A stretch of 64,000 bases of DNA from Gallionella sp. Lineage in GTDB: Bacteria; Pseudomonadota; Gammaproteobacteria; Burkholderiales; Gallionellaceae. The stretch is from assembly GCA_028710525.1 (NCBI GenBank), contig JAQTTY010000012.1, forward strand, positions 49,898 through 113,897, read 5' to 3'. The translations under genes were made by a program, and so were the position numbers. Each line of letters opens with the position of its first letter. Within the stretch, counting starts at the first letter, position 1. Below are positions 33,934-43,882 of this stretch, piece after piece. The notes beneath the pieces were generated by a model that worked only from the letters and a program-made list of their open reading frames with translations, did not search any database and was not told where the DNA came from.

Positions 33934-34776
33934 TTAATCGCCACTACCCTTTCTGGGTTTATGCGGCGCGTTGGCGAACAGCAGGTCATATAGCCAACGC
34001 GGTAACACTTTCAGTACGCGCCCGACCAGCCCCATCTGCCAAGGGATAACCGTGAACGAGGTCTGCTTGGCGATGGCTCGGGCCATACGTGCAGCCGCGA
34101 CTTCGGGCTCCAACATAAACGGCATGGCATAAGGATTGTGCGCAGTCATGGGCGTGCGGATATAGCCAGGACAGATGGTGGTGACTTTGACCCCGCTACC
34201 ACGCAGCTCCACGCGTAGTGATTCCAAATAAGAGATGGCCGCCGCCTTGGACGCGGAGTACGCACCGGCACCAGGTAAGCCACGGAAGCCCGCCACACTG
34301 GCAATCCCGACTAAGGTGAAATGATTTTTTCGTTCGCCTCCTCCCCCGCTTGCGGGGGAGGATGGAGGTGGGGGCAGACGCGCTGCGGCCGCACGCATCG
34401 CCGCGACATAAGGCTGGAAGGTCTGCACCATGCCCAGCACATTGATGTCCATCACCTGCTTGAAGGCGTCCATATCCTCGGCGTATTCGGTGAGCGTGCC
34501 TACGCTCACACCGGCGTTGGCGATGACAATGTCGGGCACACCGACGCGCGCGATGAAGTCGGCGGCAGCCTGTTGCTGTGCAAGGGCGTCGCGCACATCC
34601 AAAGTGTAGATAGAGACTAGCTGAGGAAATTCGGCCGCGAGTGCGGCGAGGAGTTCGCTGCGTCGGGCATAAGCCGCGACGTGCGCGCCTTGTTGCAGAT
34701 AGTGACGTGCCAGCGCGAGACCGATGCCGCTGCTGGCACCGGAAATGACCAGCGTCAAAGGCTTAACGCTGGTCAT
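33934..34776 (-). CDS. Short-chain dehydrogenase/reductase
   Basis: A 280-residue SDR with the cofactor motif ISGASSGIGLALA, the NAG block (VIANAGVSVGTL) and the catalytic Y-x3-K (YSASKAA). An extra Pro/Ser/Gly-rich stretch, PPPPSSPASGGGGER, sits just before the catalytic beta strand and is encoded by a palindromic repeat, so it looks like an in-frame insertion. The substrate is unknown. It starts 9 bases after the dsbA stop, completing a minus-strand run with argS, the SPOR gene and dsbA. Confidence 0.9.
   Translation of the reverse strand: MTSVKPLTLVISGASSGIGLALARHYLQQGAHVAAYARRSELLAALAAEFPQLVSIYTLDVRDALAQQQAAADFIARVGVPDIVIANAGVSVGTLTEYAEDMDAFKQVMDINVLGMVQTFQPYVAAMRAAAARLPPPPSSPASGGGGERKNHFTLVGIASVAGFRGLPGAGAYSASKAAAISYLESLRVELRGSGVKVTTICPGYIRTPMTAHNPYAMPFMLEPEVAAARMARAIAKQTSFTVIPWQMGLVGRVLKVLPRWLYDLLFANAPHKPRKGSGD
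34339..34362. repeat. Palindromic repeat inserted in the SDR coding region
   Basis: TCCTCCCCCGC and GCGGGGGAGGA form an 11-bp perfect hairpin with a TT loop, followed by GGAGGTGGGGG. The sequence resembles the short palindromic elements dispersed in many proteobacteria. Here it lies inside a gene and keeps the reading frame. Confidence 0.8.
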
Positions 34777-34785
34777 CTCAGTTGA

Positions 34786-35445
34786 TTAATGCTTCTTGTT
34801 TTTGCTGGTTGGAGCAGCTGCGCCACGTGACTTGCGCACCATGGCGATAACTTCGTCCAGTACGCGTATGGTGTCGGCAGGTTGCATCCTGCTGATGACA
34901 ACATACCGGCCATCAACGATCAACGTTGGCGTGCCTTCGATGTTGTAGTTGCCTGGCAGGATCATCTGCTTGGCACGATTCACTTTGTTCAACACGCTGA
35001 ACGAATCATAAGCGGACACGAATGCGTTCCTGTCCACGCCGTTCTTGGCAAGGAAAGCACCGATGCTGTCGACGTCATACAGACCGACCTGCTGTTCGTG
35101 GATAGCCTTGTAGATCAGGTCGTCCATACGATCGATCTGGCCCATGCCTTGCAGCGCGTAATAGGTACGTGCCAATGGCTCGGTGGAGGAACGGAACATG
35201 GTGGGCACAAAGTTGATCTCTACATCGCTGGCCTTGGTCTTCTCCCACTTGGAGAGGAAGGGATGCAGGTGGTAGCAATGACCGCATTCGTAGAAGAAGA
35301 ACTCCAACACTTCGATCTTGCCGCTCGCAGTGGGCTGGGGGGTGGCGAGCAAAGTGTAATCGCGACCCAGTTGCGCTTCAGCGTGTGCGCCGCCTGCGAG
35401 TAGTAGGGAGGCGATCATCAACAGACGGGGAAAAAGACTCTTCAT
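34786..35445 (-). CDS. dsbA: Thiol:disulfide interchange protein DsbA
   Basis: A 219-residue periplasmic oxidase with a signal peptide (LLLAGGAHA). The active site is CGHC (C54 and C57) in FFFYECGHCYHLHPF; most DsbA proteins have CPHC, so the Pro to Gly change is unusual and may shift the redox potential. The cis-proline loop GTPTLIV is present. It has a Lys-rich C-terminal tail (SKNKKH). It lies 28 bases after the SPOR gene on the same strand. Confidence 0.93.
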   Translation of the reverse strand: MKSLFPRLLMIASLLLAGGAHAEAQLGRDYTLLATPQPTASGKIEVLEFFFYECGHCYHLHPFLSKWEKTKASDVEINFVPTMFRSSTEPLARTYYALQGMGQIDRMDDLIYKAIHEQQVGLYDVDSIGAFLAKNGVDRNAFVSAYDSFSVLNKVNRAKQMILPGNYNIEGTPTLIVDGRYVVISRMQPADTIRVLDEVIAMVRKSRGAAAPTSKNKKH

Positions 35446-35473
35446 TATTAAACTCCTCTAATTATTTCTGGGT

Positions 35474-36115
35474 TCATTGGCTGCGGATTGGAGTGCTGGC
35501 TATGCCTTTTAGTTTCAATTTAGCACGCACACTATTCATTTCGTCAGCACCTTGGTAGGGACCGACGCGCACTTTATGCAGCAGACCTTTGTCTGGGGTG
35601 TTCACTGCCAGCACAGCTACTTCCATGCCATCAAAGATCAAATTAGCTTTCATCCTCTCCGCTTCGGCTTCATTGAGGAAAGCACCTGTCTGCAGGAAGT
35701 AGGTCTGCTTATCCACTACTGTAGCTGGCTTATTAGGGGCGACCATAGCTAATTTATCCGCAGGTGTAGGTTTCGGCTCTGCTGCTTTGGGAGCGGGTGT
35801 CGCATTGGGTAGTGCCGCGCTGTCCGGTTTATCGGTCAGCACCTTGTAAAACTCAAAACGCGGTTTGCCGTCTGGGCCTACGGTCGCATCCTGTACGGGT
35901 TGCACCACTTGCGCCGCTGCCGCCTTTATTTTCTCTTCCACCTCGGCACGGTTCACCAAGGGAGTCTTGCTGACATAGGGCACCGGCGTCTTCATCAGAT
36001 ACCAAGCTAAGCCCGCCGCCATCGCCACACCGACGATCACACCCAGCACTAGCCCTACGGCCATGGTGCTGCCCTTGCCTGCGGCAGCTGTTCTCTTGCC
36101 AGACTCTCTACTCAC
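35474..36115 (-). CDS. SPOR-domain protein (FtsN-like)
   Basis: A 213-residue protein: short cytoplasmic start, one membrane helix (VGLVLGVIVGVAMAAGLAW), a Pro/Lys-rich linker and a C-terminal SPOR domain (TYFLQTGAFLNEAEAERMKA and HKVRVGPYQGADEM). The layout is that of FtsN-type division proteins that bind denuded septal peptidoglycan. It starts 15 bases after argS and is in the same operon. Confidence 0.9.
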   Translation of the reverse strand: MSRESGKRTAAAGKGSTMAVGLVLGVIVGVAMAAGLAWYLMKTPVPYVSKTPLVNRAEVEEKIKAAAAQVVQPVQDATVGPDGKPRFEFYKVLTDKPDSAALPNATPAPKAAEPKPTPADKLAMVAPNKPATVVDKQTYFLQTGAFLNEAEAERMKANLIFDGMEVAVLAVNTPDKGLLHKVRVGPYQGADEMNSVRAKLKLKGIASTPIRSQ

Positions 36116-36130
36116 GTTTCGTCCTTTAGG

Positions 36131-37804
36131 TTACATATGCTCGGGTGCGCTCACACCCAACAGTGCCAAGCCGTTGCGCATCACTTGCGCAGTGGCGGCG
36201 ATCAAAGCCAGTCGCGCCAGCTTCAATGCTTCGTCCTCGACTAGGAAGCGCGAGGCATTGTAGTAGCTGTGGAAATCGGCTGCCAAATCTTTCAGATAGA
36301 ACGCCACTTGATGCGGGGCCAGATCATACGCAGCGCTTTCTATCAGTTGCGGGTAATCGATCAGCTTCTGCAACAGCACCGTCTCGTATTCACTGTCGAG
36401 CAGTGTGACATCAGCATCCGCCAAAGTTCCTAGCTCGCCGCCCCATTGTGCCAACACGGTATGAATACGCGCGTGGCCATACTGGATGTAATACACGGGA
36501 TTTTCGTTCGACTTAGAAGTGGCCAGATCGATATCGAACACTAACTGCGTATCGGGATGACGCGCGGCAAGGAAGTAACGCGTGGCGTCACAACCGACTT
36601 CTTCGATCAGATCGCGCAGCGTCACATAGCTACCCGCACGCTTGGAGATCTTCACCTCGGCACCGTTCTTCAGCACCGTCACCATCTGATGCAGCACATA
36701 TTCCGGCCAACCCTGCGGGATGCCTTGATCTAGTGCTTGCAGACCAGCGCGCACGCGGGTGATGGTGGAATGATGGTCGGCGCCCTGCTCGTTGATGACG
36801 CGCTTGAAACCGCGCTGCCATTTGTCCAAGTGGTAGGCCACGTCGGGCACGAAGTAGGTATAGCCGCCGTCGGTCTTGCGCATCACGCGGTCTTTGTCGT
36901 CGCCAAAGTCAGTGGTGCGCAACCATAGCGCATCGTCTTGCTCGTAAGTGTGGCCGCTGGCAATCAGGTTCTGCACAGTCGCAGCGACCTTGCCGTCGGT
37001 ATACAGCGCAGATTCCAGCGAGTACACATCGAACTGCACACCGAAGGCGCGCAAGTCCAAGTCCTGCTCACGGCGCAGATAGGCCACAGCGAAATGACGT
37101 ATCGCTTCCGCGTCGTCTACATCGCCCTTGCCAGTCACATTCTGATCGTCTGAGACGATGGTTTCTTTGGCCAGATAAGCGCGTGCCACGTCGGCGATAT
37201 AGTCGCCGCGATAGCCGGACTCAGGCCACGAAGCATCGTCAGGCGACACACCCTTGCAGCGCAGTTGCACCGACAAGGTCAGGTTGTCGATCTGCACACC
37301 CGCGTCGTTGTAGTAGAACTCTCGTGTCACATCCCAACCGGCCGCATCCAACAAACTGCACAGGCAATCGCCCACCGCCGCACCGCGACCATGACCGACA
37401 TGCAAAGGGCCGGTGGGGTTAGCAGAGACGAACTCCACGCCGACTTTGCGGCCCGCACCTAGCGTGCTGCGACCATAGGCCTCGCGTGCTGCGAGTACGG
37501 CATGCACCACGGCTTGCTTAGCTTGCGTGGTAATGAATACATTGATGAAACCCGCACCCGCGATCTCCACCTTGCCCACTACATCTGAGGCAGGAAGTGC
37601 ATCTATCAACGCTTTGGCGATGTCGCGTGGTGGCTTGCGCAAGGTCTTGGACAACTGCATCGCGAGGTTGCAAGCATAGTCGCCATGCGCGGTTTGTTTG
37701 GGGCGTTCCAGCAGGATTTCCACGCTGGCGTCAGGCGCGACCGTGCGCAAGGCTTGCGCGAACAGATCAGTGAGATGAGATTTAAAATTCAATACGGCAG
37801 ACAT
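36131..37804 (-). CDS. argS: Arginyl-tRNA synthetase
   Basis: A 557-residue class I synthetase. The HIGH motif is [15 protein letters not shown], the KMSKS region is [10 protein letters not shown], and the DALR anticodon-binding domain ends the protein with [15 protein letters not shown]. It charges tRNA-Arg in the cytoplasm. The minus-strand order argS, SPOR gene, dsbA, SDR is tight and looks like one transcript. Confidence 0.98.
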   Translation of the reverse strand: MSAVLNFKSHLTDLFAQALRTVAPDASVEILLERPKQTAHGDYACNLAMQLSKTLRKPPRDIAKALIDALPASDVVGKVEIAGAGFINVFITTQAKQAVVHAVLAAREAYGRSTLGAGRKVGVEFVSANPTGPLHVGHGRGAAVGDCLCSLLDAAGWDVTREFYYNDAGVQIDNLTLSVQLRCKGVSPDDASWPESGYRGDYIADVARAYLAKETIVSDDQNVTGKGDVDDAEAIRHFAVAYLRREQDLDLRAFGVQFDVYSLESALYTDGKVAATVQNLIASGHTYEQDDALWLRTTDFGDDKDRVMRKTDGGYTYFVPDVAYHLDKWQRGFKRVINEQGADHHSTITRVRAGLQALDQGIPQGWPEYVLHQMVTVLKNGAEVKISKRAGSYVTLRDLIEEVGCDATRYFLAARHPDTQLVFDIDLATSKSNENPVYYIQYGHARIHTVLAQWGGELGTLADADVTLLDSEYETVLLQKLIDYPQLIESAAYDLAPHQVAFYLKDLAADFHSYYNASRFLVEDEALKLARLALIAATAQVMRNGLALLGVSAPEHM

Positions 37805-37872
37805 AACGCGATACAGGCAAAAAGGGCGCGGATTATAGCATCTCGCTATCGGGGATTCAGCGACTTAGGCGC

Positions 37873-40800
37873 TTAAGCCACAGCGCCATCACGACTCAGC
37901 CTTGCGCTGAACTCGACATTGCAACGTTGCAGTTCTTGATCGATCAGCGCAGCCGCAGCGGTCAGATCATTGCGCTTAGCCGCTTGCTCGATGCGCAGAC
38001 AGACTTCCGCCAAGGCCAGCGCACCTACCATACGGCTCGCGCCTTTCATGCGATGCGCGCATTCCGCCAGCTGTACCGCCGCACTAGTAGCAAGCTGAGC
38101 TTGCAACTCCGTACTGTCGTGCAAATGTTGTGTGAAGAATTCGCGCAACATCTGTGCCCGCGCCTGAACCGTTGGTAGCAGCTGCCCCAACACGTTGTCA
38201 TCCAACACATCGAGAGGGGTCGCAGCTTGTGACGTGCCGAGTTGCGGCAACCATTGCAGCAACTTAGCTCGCAACAGCGGCAACTCAGTAGGCTTGGTCA
38301 GCACATCGTCCATACCCGCGTCGCGGCTACGCTGCTCTTCCTCGGCCATCACATTGGCCGTCCATGCCAAGATGGGCGTATGCGCAGACGCCCCCTCCAA
38401 CTCGCGTATCTTTTTCGTGAATTCATAACCATCCATAACAGGCATATGACAATCGGTAATGATCAGATCGAATTGTTTGCTGCGCCAAAGTGTTAAGCCA
38501 GCTTGACCATCTTCGGCAGCCTCTGTGGTCAGACCGAGTTGACCCAACTGTTGTTTGAGTACGATGCGATTGACGGGGTGATCGTCTATCACCAACACCC
38601 TATAGTGTTGGCCACCCGGCAACGGGCCGACCTCAACATGCTGGACCAATTGCTCGGCGTCAGGCGCAGCTGGTGCATGCCAATCAGTCTTTATCTGGCC
38701 ATCAGCGAGTGGTAAGCGCAGGGTCAGCGTAAAGGTGGAGCCGCGCCCTAGCTCACTCTCCATATCGATGTTGCCACTCATCAGATCGGCCAATCTACGG
38801 CAGATGGCCAAGCCCAAGCCGGTGCCGCCATACATCCGCGCGGTTTCGGCACTGCCTTGCGCATAGTTACGGAACAAACGCTGCTGCTGCTCGACGCTGA
38901 TACCCAGTCCATTGTCGCTGACACTGAAACGTACCGTCTCAGTGTCCTTGTTGCGCGCAACCGATACTGCACTCACGGTCACTTTGCCATGCGTACTGAA
39001 CTTGATCGCGTTGCTGGTGAAGTTGTTGAGTATCTGCGAGACACGTAGCGGATCGAGCAGATGCGCCTCGCCCAACATCGGATCGATATGATGTTCTAGC
39101 AGCACATCTTTGGCGCTGGCTAGTTGCGCGTAGGTATCGGTGACAGACTTAAGCACCTCAGCGATCGAGGTCGCCTGCGGCGCTAGCTCCAACTTACCCG
39201 CTTCGATCTTGGACCAGTCCAAGATGTCATCGACGATACGCAACAAGCTCTTGCCTGAATGGTGAGCCACCTTGAGCATCTCATTTTGCTCAGCCGCCAG
39301 ATGCGAAAGGCCTAGCAACTCCATCATGCCCAACATGCCCCCCAGCGGGGTACGTATCTCGTGGCTCATGGTGGCGAGGAAAGAGTCCTTGGCCTTGTTG
39401 GCATATTTCAGCTGCGCGGTGCGTTCCTCTACCCGCTCTGCCAACTGACTGCGTTCTTCCTCGATCTGCGCGTTGGCCCTCGCTAGCTCGCTGGCACTGT
39501 TGCGCAATTGTTCCAACACCCGTTCGCGCTGCGTGCTATCGGTGAGCGCCCCCACATAGTTGGTGATGCGACCTTCCCCATCCTGTACCGCAGTGATGGT
39601 GAGGTGCTCAGGATAGATTTCGCCATTCTTGCGCTTGTTCCAAATCTCGCCTTCCCAAGTACCGGTGAGTGCAATCGCGTCCCACATGTCACGATAGAAT
39701 TCCGGCCCGTGCCTTCCCGAACTGAGTAAGCGCGGCGTCTGACCCAGCACATCCTTTTGCGTATACCCAGTGATGGCGGTGAAGGCGCGATTGACCTGGA
39801 GCAAGCGCTTATTGGCATCGGTAATCATCATGCCTTCTTGCGACTCGAAAGCGGTGGCGGCGATACGCAAGCGCGCTTCTGCTTCCTCGCGCTGCTTGGT
39901 CATCCTTATCCTTTCTAGCTCTAAGCTGACCATATGACTGACCGAATCAAGGAAATCGATTTCAGCCAGCGTCCAGTCTCTATGGCTATAAATCTGGTTG
40001 ATGACCAGTGAGTAGAAACCATTCTCGGTGAAAGCAAAGGGATACCAGAGCAAGCTGCGTATCTTCATGATGGTATGCAGAAAAGCACCCGAACCGTCCG
40101 CCAAGAGATAGTGATTGATATTTTCACTATGACTGGTGAACCAAGTCTTGCTGCGATTGAGGTGATGCGCGCCACTGCTAAAAACTTCCAAAGGATAGAT
40201 GCCCTTAGAGTGCTGGGTATCGGGATAGCGAGGATTCAGCCATTCACTCAATCCGATGACCTTCTTAATATCGAAGGAAACGTCATAGATCAAAGTTCGA
40301 TCTGCCTCCAAAATCTCACCAACGATCTGCACGGTCTGTTGCAAAATCAATTCGGCATCATCCTCTTCCACCAAAGTCTTGGAGAGACGGTTCAGGCCAT
40401 CCGAGTAACGTAGCTGTTGTTGCAATTCCAGCGAGATGCGCTTGCGTTCGCTGATATCACGCGAGGAGTTGAACAAAACCGTGCGGCCTGCCATTTGCAT
40501 GGGACTGCCGCTCACTTCCACATCGATCACCGTGCCGTCCTTGCGCCGGTGGCGCGTCTCAAATTCGGAACGCGTCGGACTATCGAATTGAGCTTGCACG
40601 ACCCGCTTAAGCTCCTCGGCAGAGAACTGTTCATCCCATTGCGTAACATTCATCTTGAGTACTTCGTCGCGGCTATAGCCCAACATGGCACAGAAAGAGT
40701 CGCTCGCCTCGATGACGTTACCCTCTATATCCAAGATATGAATACCGTCACTGGCATTGCGCAGCAGCGCCTGATTTTTCTCGCTCTGCTGTAGCAAGGC

Positions 40801-42075
40801 TAGATCGGCTTGCTTGCGCGCCGTGATGTCTTGCTCGATGGCGACAAAATGCTTGATCTCACCCTGCTCGTCCAGTATCGGTGTGATGGTCATATCCTCA
40901 TCGAATAAGCTACCGTCCTTGCGCCGGTTGACCATCTCGCCACGCCACTCTTGCTTGCCCAGTATGGTGTTCCAGAGATGCTGGTAGAAGGCTTGGTCTT
41001 GCCGACCTGACTTAACCAGTTCGCAGGGTTTGTGGCCTAGGATTTCCGTTAACGCATAACCAGAATTGTGCACATAAGCTGGATTGGCCCACTCTATTTT
41101 CGCCATAGGGTCGGTGATTATTACACCATGAGCTGCAGCATTGAGCGCCGCCTCTTTAAGCTTATTCTCGGCTAGGGCATGACGCAGTGCCGCGATGTGG
41201 GTCGCCACCGTCATGCCGATGACCGACGCGATGATCATGTAGGCCCAATAGTTTTCCAGATGCGCCAGTTCTACATCTTGTGCGAAAAATCCAACTTTCT
41301 GGTATGCCCCCCAGAGTGCCTGAATCGCCAACAGCAACATCAGTGCAGTAATGCCTCGTGCACCGAAGCGTAAACCCGCCCAGGCCACACATAGGAAGAT
41401 CCAATAACTTTTCGGGGTGGCACTCAGATATTCGGACAGCCAACCGACGAAGACTATCTGCCCCAACAGTATGGCAACTAGGCTGAACAATAGCGCTTCC
41501 CATTTTTGCTGCCGGCTCAGCTTGGCGATTCCCGCTTCTTGCCAAGCGAGCATCAGGGGCGTGATGATAATCACACCTAGTGTGTCACCCATCCACCAGT
41601 GCAATAGATTCGTAAAATACTCAGCAGAGGGAACATATCCCGCGGTCCACAATGACGAAACGCCTAAGAGGGCACCGACCAGACTGGCAAGGCCTCCGCC
41701 CAATGCGATAAAGCGCAGATAGTTGCCCAGAGTGTCTATGCAGCCTTGCGCCATTTGCTTGCAACGCAACAGCCAATAGGCCAACAACAGTTCCGCAATA
41801 TTGGCGACCGTGATACCCACTATGACTATCAAGGAATCGTTCGCAATGATGTTGAGCGTAAAACTACCCAACAGCGCCCCCCAGATATAACGCCGCCCGC
41901 CCAACAGCATGGCACCCAACAAGAGCCCGCTGCCCGGCCAGAAAGCGCTGACCGTACCATGACGCAAGAGATAAACGTGCATCAGCTGACCCAGCAGGAC
42001 ATACAAAATAGCGACGATAAGCTGCCTCGGCCAAGTCGATTGGTGACCTAGTAGCTTGTCAGTCAGATAGCGCAT
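37873..42075 (-). CDS. Hybrid sensor histidine kinase (MASE1-PAS-GAF-HisKA-HATPase-REC-Hpt)
   Basis: A 1400-residue membrane sensor. The first about 300 residues are a MASE1-type multi-helix membrane domain (FWPGSGLLLGAMLLGG). Two PAS domains (about 310-560), a GAF-like domain (about 570-725), a third PAS (about 735-870) and a coiled coil follow. The HisKA box ATMSHEIRTPLGG places the phosphorylated His near 905. The kinase domain has DNGLGIS and GGTGLGLAICRRL. The receiver has its Asp in IITDCHMPVMDG (near 1207), and an Hpt domain has AECAHRMKGASRMVG (near 1340). It is an unorthodox phosphorelay, with no response regulator next to it. The signal is unknown. Confidence 0.93.
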   Translation of the reverse strand: MRYLTDKLLGHQSTWPRQLIVAILYVLLGQLMHVYLLRHGTVSAFWPGSGLLLGAMLLGGRRYIWGALLGSFTLNIIANDSLIVIVGITVANIAELLLAYWLLRCKQMAQGCIDTLGNYLRFIALGGGLASLVGALLGVSSLWTAGYVPSAEYFTNLLHWWMGDTLGVIIITPLMLAWQEAGIAKLSRQQKWEALLFSLVAILLGQIVFVGWLSEYLSATPKSYWIFLCVAWAGLRFGARGITALMLLLAIQALWGAYQKVGFFAQDVELAHLENYWAYMIIASVIGMTVATHIAALRHALAENKLKEAALNAAAHGVIITDPMAKIEWANPAYVHNSGYALTEILGHKPCELVKSGRQDQAFYQHLWNTILGKQEWRGEMVNRRKDGSLFDEDMTITPILDEQGEIKHFVAIEQDITARKQADLALLQQSEKNQALLRNASDGIHILDIEGNVIEASDSFCAMLGYSRDEVLKMNVTQWDEQFSAEELKRVVQAQFDSPTRSEFETRHRRKDGTVIDVEVSGSPMQMAGRTVLFNSSRDISERKRISLELQQQLRYSDGLNRLSKTLVEEDDAELILQQTVQIVGEILEADRTLIYDVSFDIKKVIGLSEWLNPRYPDTQHSKGIYPLEVFSSGAHHLNRSKTWFTSHSENINHYLLADGSGAFLHTIMKIRSLLWYPFAFTENGFYSLVINQIYSHRDWTLAEIDFLDSVSHMVSLELERIRMTKQREEAEARLRIAATAFESQEGMMITDANKRLLQVNRAFTAITGYTQKDVLGQTPRLLSSGRHGPEFYRDMWDAIALTGTWEGEIWNKRKNGEIYPEHLTITAVQDGEGRITNYVGALTDSTQRERVLEQLRNSASELARANAQIEEERSQLAERVEERTAQLKYANKAKDSFLATMSHEIRTPLGGMLGMMELLGLSHLAAEQNEMLKVAHHSGKSLLRIVDDILDWSKIEAGKLELAPQATSIAEVLKSVTDTYAQLASAKDVLLEHHIDPMLGEAHLLDPLRVSQILNNFTSNAIKFSTHGKVTVSAVSVARNKDTETVRFSVSDNGLGISVEQQQRLFRNYAQGSAETARMYGGTGLGLAICRRLADLMSGNIDMESELGRGSTFTLTLRLPLADGQIKTDWHAPAAPDAEQLVQHVEVGPLPGGQHYRVLVIDDHPVNRIVLKQQLGQLGLTTEAAEDGQAGLTLWRSKQFDLIITDCHMPVMDGYEFTKKIRELEGASAHTPILAWTANVMAEEEQRSRDAGMDDVLTKPTELPLLRAKLLQWLPQLGTSQAATPLDVLDDNVLGQLLPTVQARAQMLREFFTQHLHDSTELQAQLATSAAVQLAECAHRMKGASRMVGALALAEVCLRIEQAAKRNDLTAAAALIDQELQRCNVEFSARLSRDGAVA

Positions 42076-42159
42076 GGGGCGTATTTAGTTTGCTAAGTAA
42101 TGGAAAATTTTAGGGTAAATAATAACCCTAATTTCTGCACGAGAGTGCTTGCAGTTTGC

Positions 42160-42984
42160 TTAATCGCTCGCCGCTAAGCGTAGGGTGTATTGCCCAGATT
42201 TTTCGTCACGCATCGCCAGCAAGAGCTTGTGCTTTTGCGCATCTTCCACCAGTTCTTTGAAGGAGCGATAGCCATAACTGGATTCGGTAAAACCGGGCTT
42301 ACGGCGCTGCATGGTGGTCTTGACCATAGAGCCCCAGATCTTCTCATCTGTACCGCGCTCGGCTATCAGTGCCTCCACCGTTTCGACGATGAAGTCCAAT
42401 GCCTCTTGGCGCTTGTCATCCTCTTTCTTAACGGCTGGCGCTTTGGCTTTGTCGGCCACGACTTTCAGTGGCGCTTTTTTCTCCGCGCGTTTCTGTTTGG
42501 CTTCCTGCGCGCGCACCAAATCATCGTAGAAGATGAACTCATCGCAATTGCCGCTGAGCAGATCCGAAGTGGAATCTTTCACGCCTATGCCGATCACGTA
42601 TTTGTTGTTCTCGCGCAGCTTGGAAACAAGTGGGGAGAAATCCGAGTCACCGCTGATGATGACGAAGGTGTCGACGTGCGCCTTGGTGTAGCAAAGGTCT
42701 AACGCGTCTACCACCATGCGGATGTCGGCGGAGTTCTTGCCGGACTGGCGCACATGAGGGATCTCGATCAATTCAAAGGCCGCCTCGTGCATCGTCGCCT
42801 TGAATTCCTTATAACGATCCCAATCGCAATAAGCCTTCTTGACCACGATGCTGCCCTTGAGCAACAAACGCTCGAGTACCTTGCGGATATCGAACTGCGC
42901 GTACTTTGCATCACGCACCCCCAGCGCCACGTTCTCGAAGTCACAGAACAATGCCATATTTGTGATTTCTGCTTGTGCGGCCAT
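42160..42984 (-). CDS. NYN-domain (LabA/DUF88) protein with LOTUS-like C-terminus
   Basis: A 274-residue cytoplasmic protein. The N-terminal NYN (PIN-like) nuclease fold has MALFCDFENVALG, KNSADIRMVVDALDL and FVIISGDSDFSPLV, with the acidic residues of the metal site kept. A charged Lys/Ala linker follows, then a C-terminal domain with SYGYRSFKELVEDAQKHKLL that matches OST-HTH/LOTUS RNA-binding folds. It may be an RNA-processing enzyme. ATG 42984 follows GGAGA; an earlier open frame has no such site. Confidence 0.9.
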   Translation of the reverse strand: MAAQAEITNMALFCDFENVALGVRDAKYAQFDIRKVLERLLLKGSIVVKKAYCDWDRYKEFKATMHEAAFELIEIPHVRQSGKNSADIRMVVDALDLCYTKAHVDTFVIISGDSDFSPLVSKLRENNKYVIGIGVKDSTSDLLSGNCDEFIFYDDLVRAQEAKQKRAEKKAPLKVVADKAKAPAVKKEDDKRQEALDFIVETVEALIAERGTDEKIWGSMVKTTMQRRKPGFTESSYGYRSFKELVEDAQKHKLLLAMRDEKSGQYTLRLAASD

Positions 42985-43123
42985 GATGTTCTCCTTGAAA
43001 ACTACCCAATGAAATCGTGACACTGTGTCACCATGCATAGAGAGCCGAGATATTGAACCCTCACTAGGGCTTTACTATAATCTCAGCCGCTCAACCACAT
43101 TCTTATTTCAATACCGAATCCTT

Positions 43124-43879
43124 ATGACACGCTGGAAAGCTTCTGCGATACATCTTGCTATCAGCATCACGATCGCGCTCATCACCCTTACTTTGATGTT
43201 GGCACTTTGGTATGCCCCGCCATTTTTTTCTGCAGCTGGTGGACGCGAAGTCTTGATGATCATGCTGGGCGTGGATGTCACGCTGGGCCCGCTTGTTACC
43301 TTGTTAATTTTTAATTCAGCAAAAAAGCTAAGCCAACTGCGCTTTGACCTTGCTGTTATCGGTATGCTTCAAATTTCCGCATTGGTCTACGGGGTGAACG
43401 TCATGTTACATGCCCGCCCGGCCTTTGTCGTCTATAGCAAGGGCTCGTTTGATCTGGTGCTCGCTAGCGATTTGAGTGATGCGGATCTTGCCAAGGTAAA
43501 AGACCCAGCATTCCGCACCCTGCCCCTCACCGGCCCCATCTATGCCTACACTGAACTCCCCGAGAACTTACAAGAGCGGAACCTAGTGGTGTTGGCCGCC
43601 TTTCAAGGAGGCAAAGACCTGCCATTTTTCCCCCAGTATTACCTAGCGCTGCCGCCGCGTCTCTCCGAACTTGCAGGTGCAGCCAAATCCCTCTCCGAAC
43701 TGAAAAAATACAATCCTTATCGGGTCTCAGAGCTGGATAGGGTGATAACTGAACGTCATTGGAATGACGCAGAGGTTGGCTATATACCCTTGCGCTCCAG
43801 GTTCGGAGATATCGCTATCGTGGTCAGTCGAAAATCCGGCAAGACTCTCGGCAGCCTAGATATGCGGCCGTGGGAATAG
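43124..43879 (+). CDS. TfpX/TfpZ family type IV pilin accessory protein
   Basis: A 251-residue membrane protein. It starts MTRWKASAIHLAISI and has the family blocks WYAPPFFSAAGGRE, MLGVDVTLGPLVTLLIFN and LRFDLAVIGMLQ, with about three helices, then a periplasmic domain (ARPAFVVYSKGSFD). TfpX/TfpZ proteins help type IV pilins be assembled. No pilin or pilus gene lies near, so it is an orphan here. The start at 43124 fits the family; the open frame extends upstream. It ends 3 bases before the convergent dehydrogenase gene. Confidence 0.88.
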   Translation: MTRWKASAIHLAISITIALITLTLMLALWYAPPFFSAAGGREVLMIMLGVDVTLGPLVTLLIFNSAKKLSQLRFDLAVIGMLQISALVYGVNVMLHARPAFVVYSKGSFDLVLASDLSDADLAKVKDPAFRTLPLTGPIYAYTELPENLQERNLVVLAAFQGGKDLPFFPQYYLALPPRLSELAGAAKSLSELKKYNPYRVSELDRVITERHWNDAEVGYIPLRSRFGDIAIVVSRKSGKTLGSLDMRPWE

Positions 43880-43882
43880 TCT

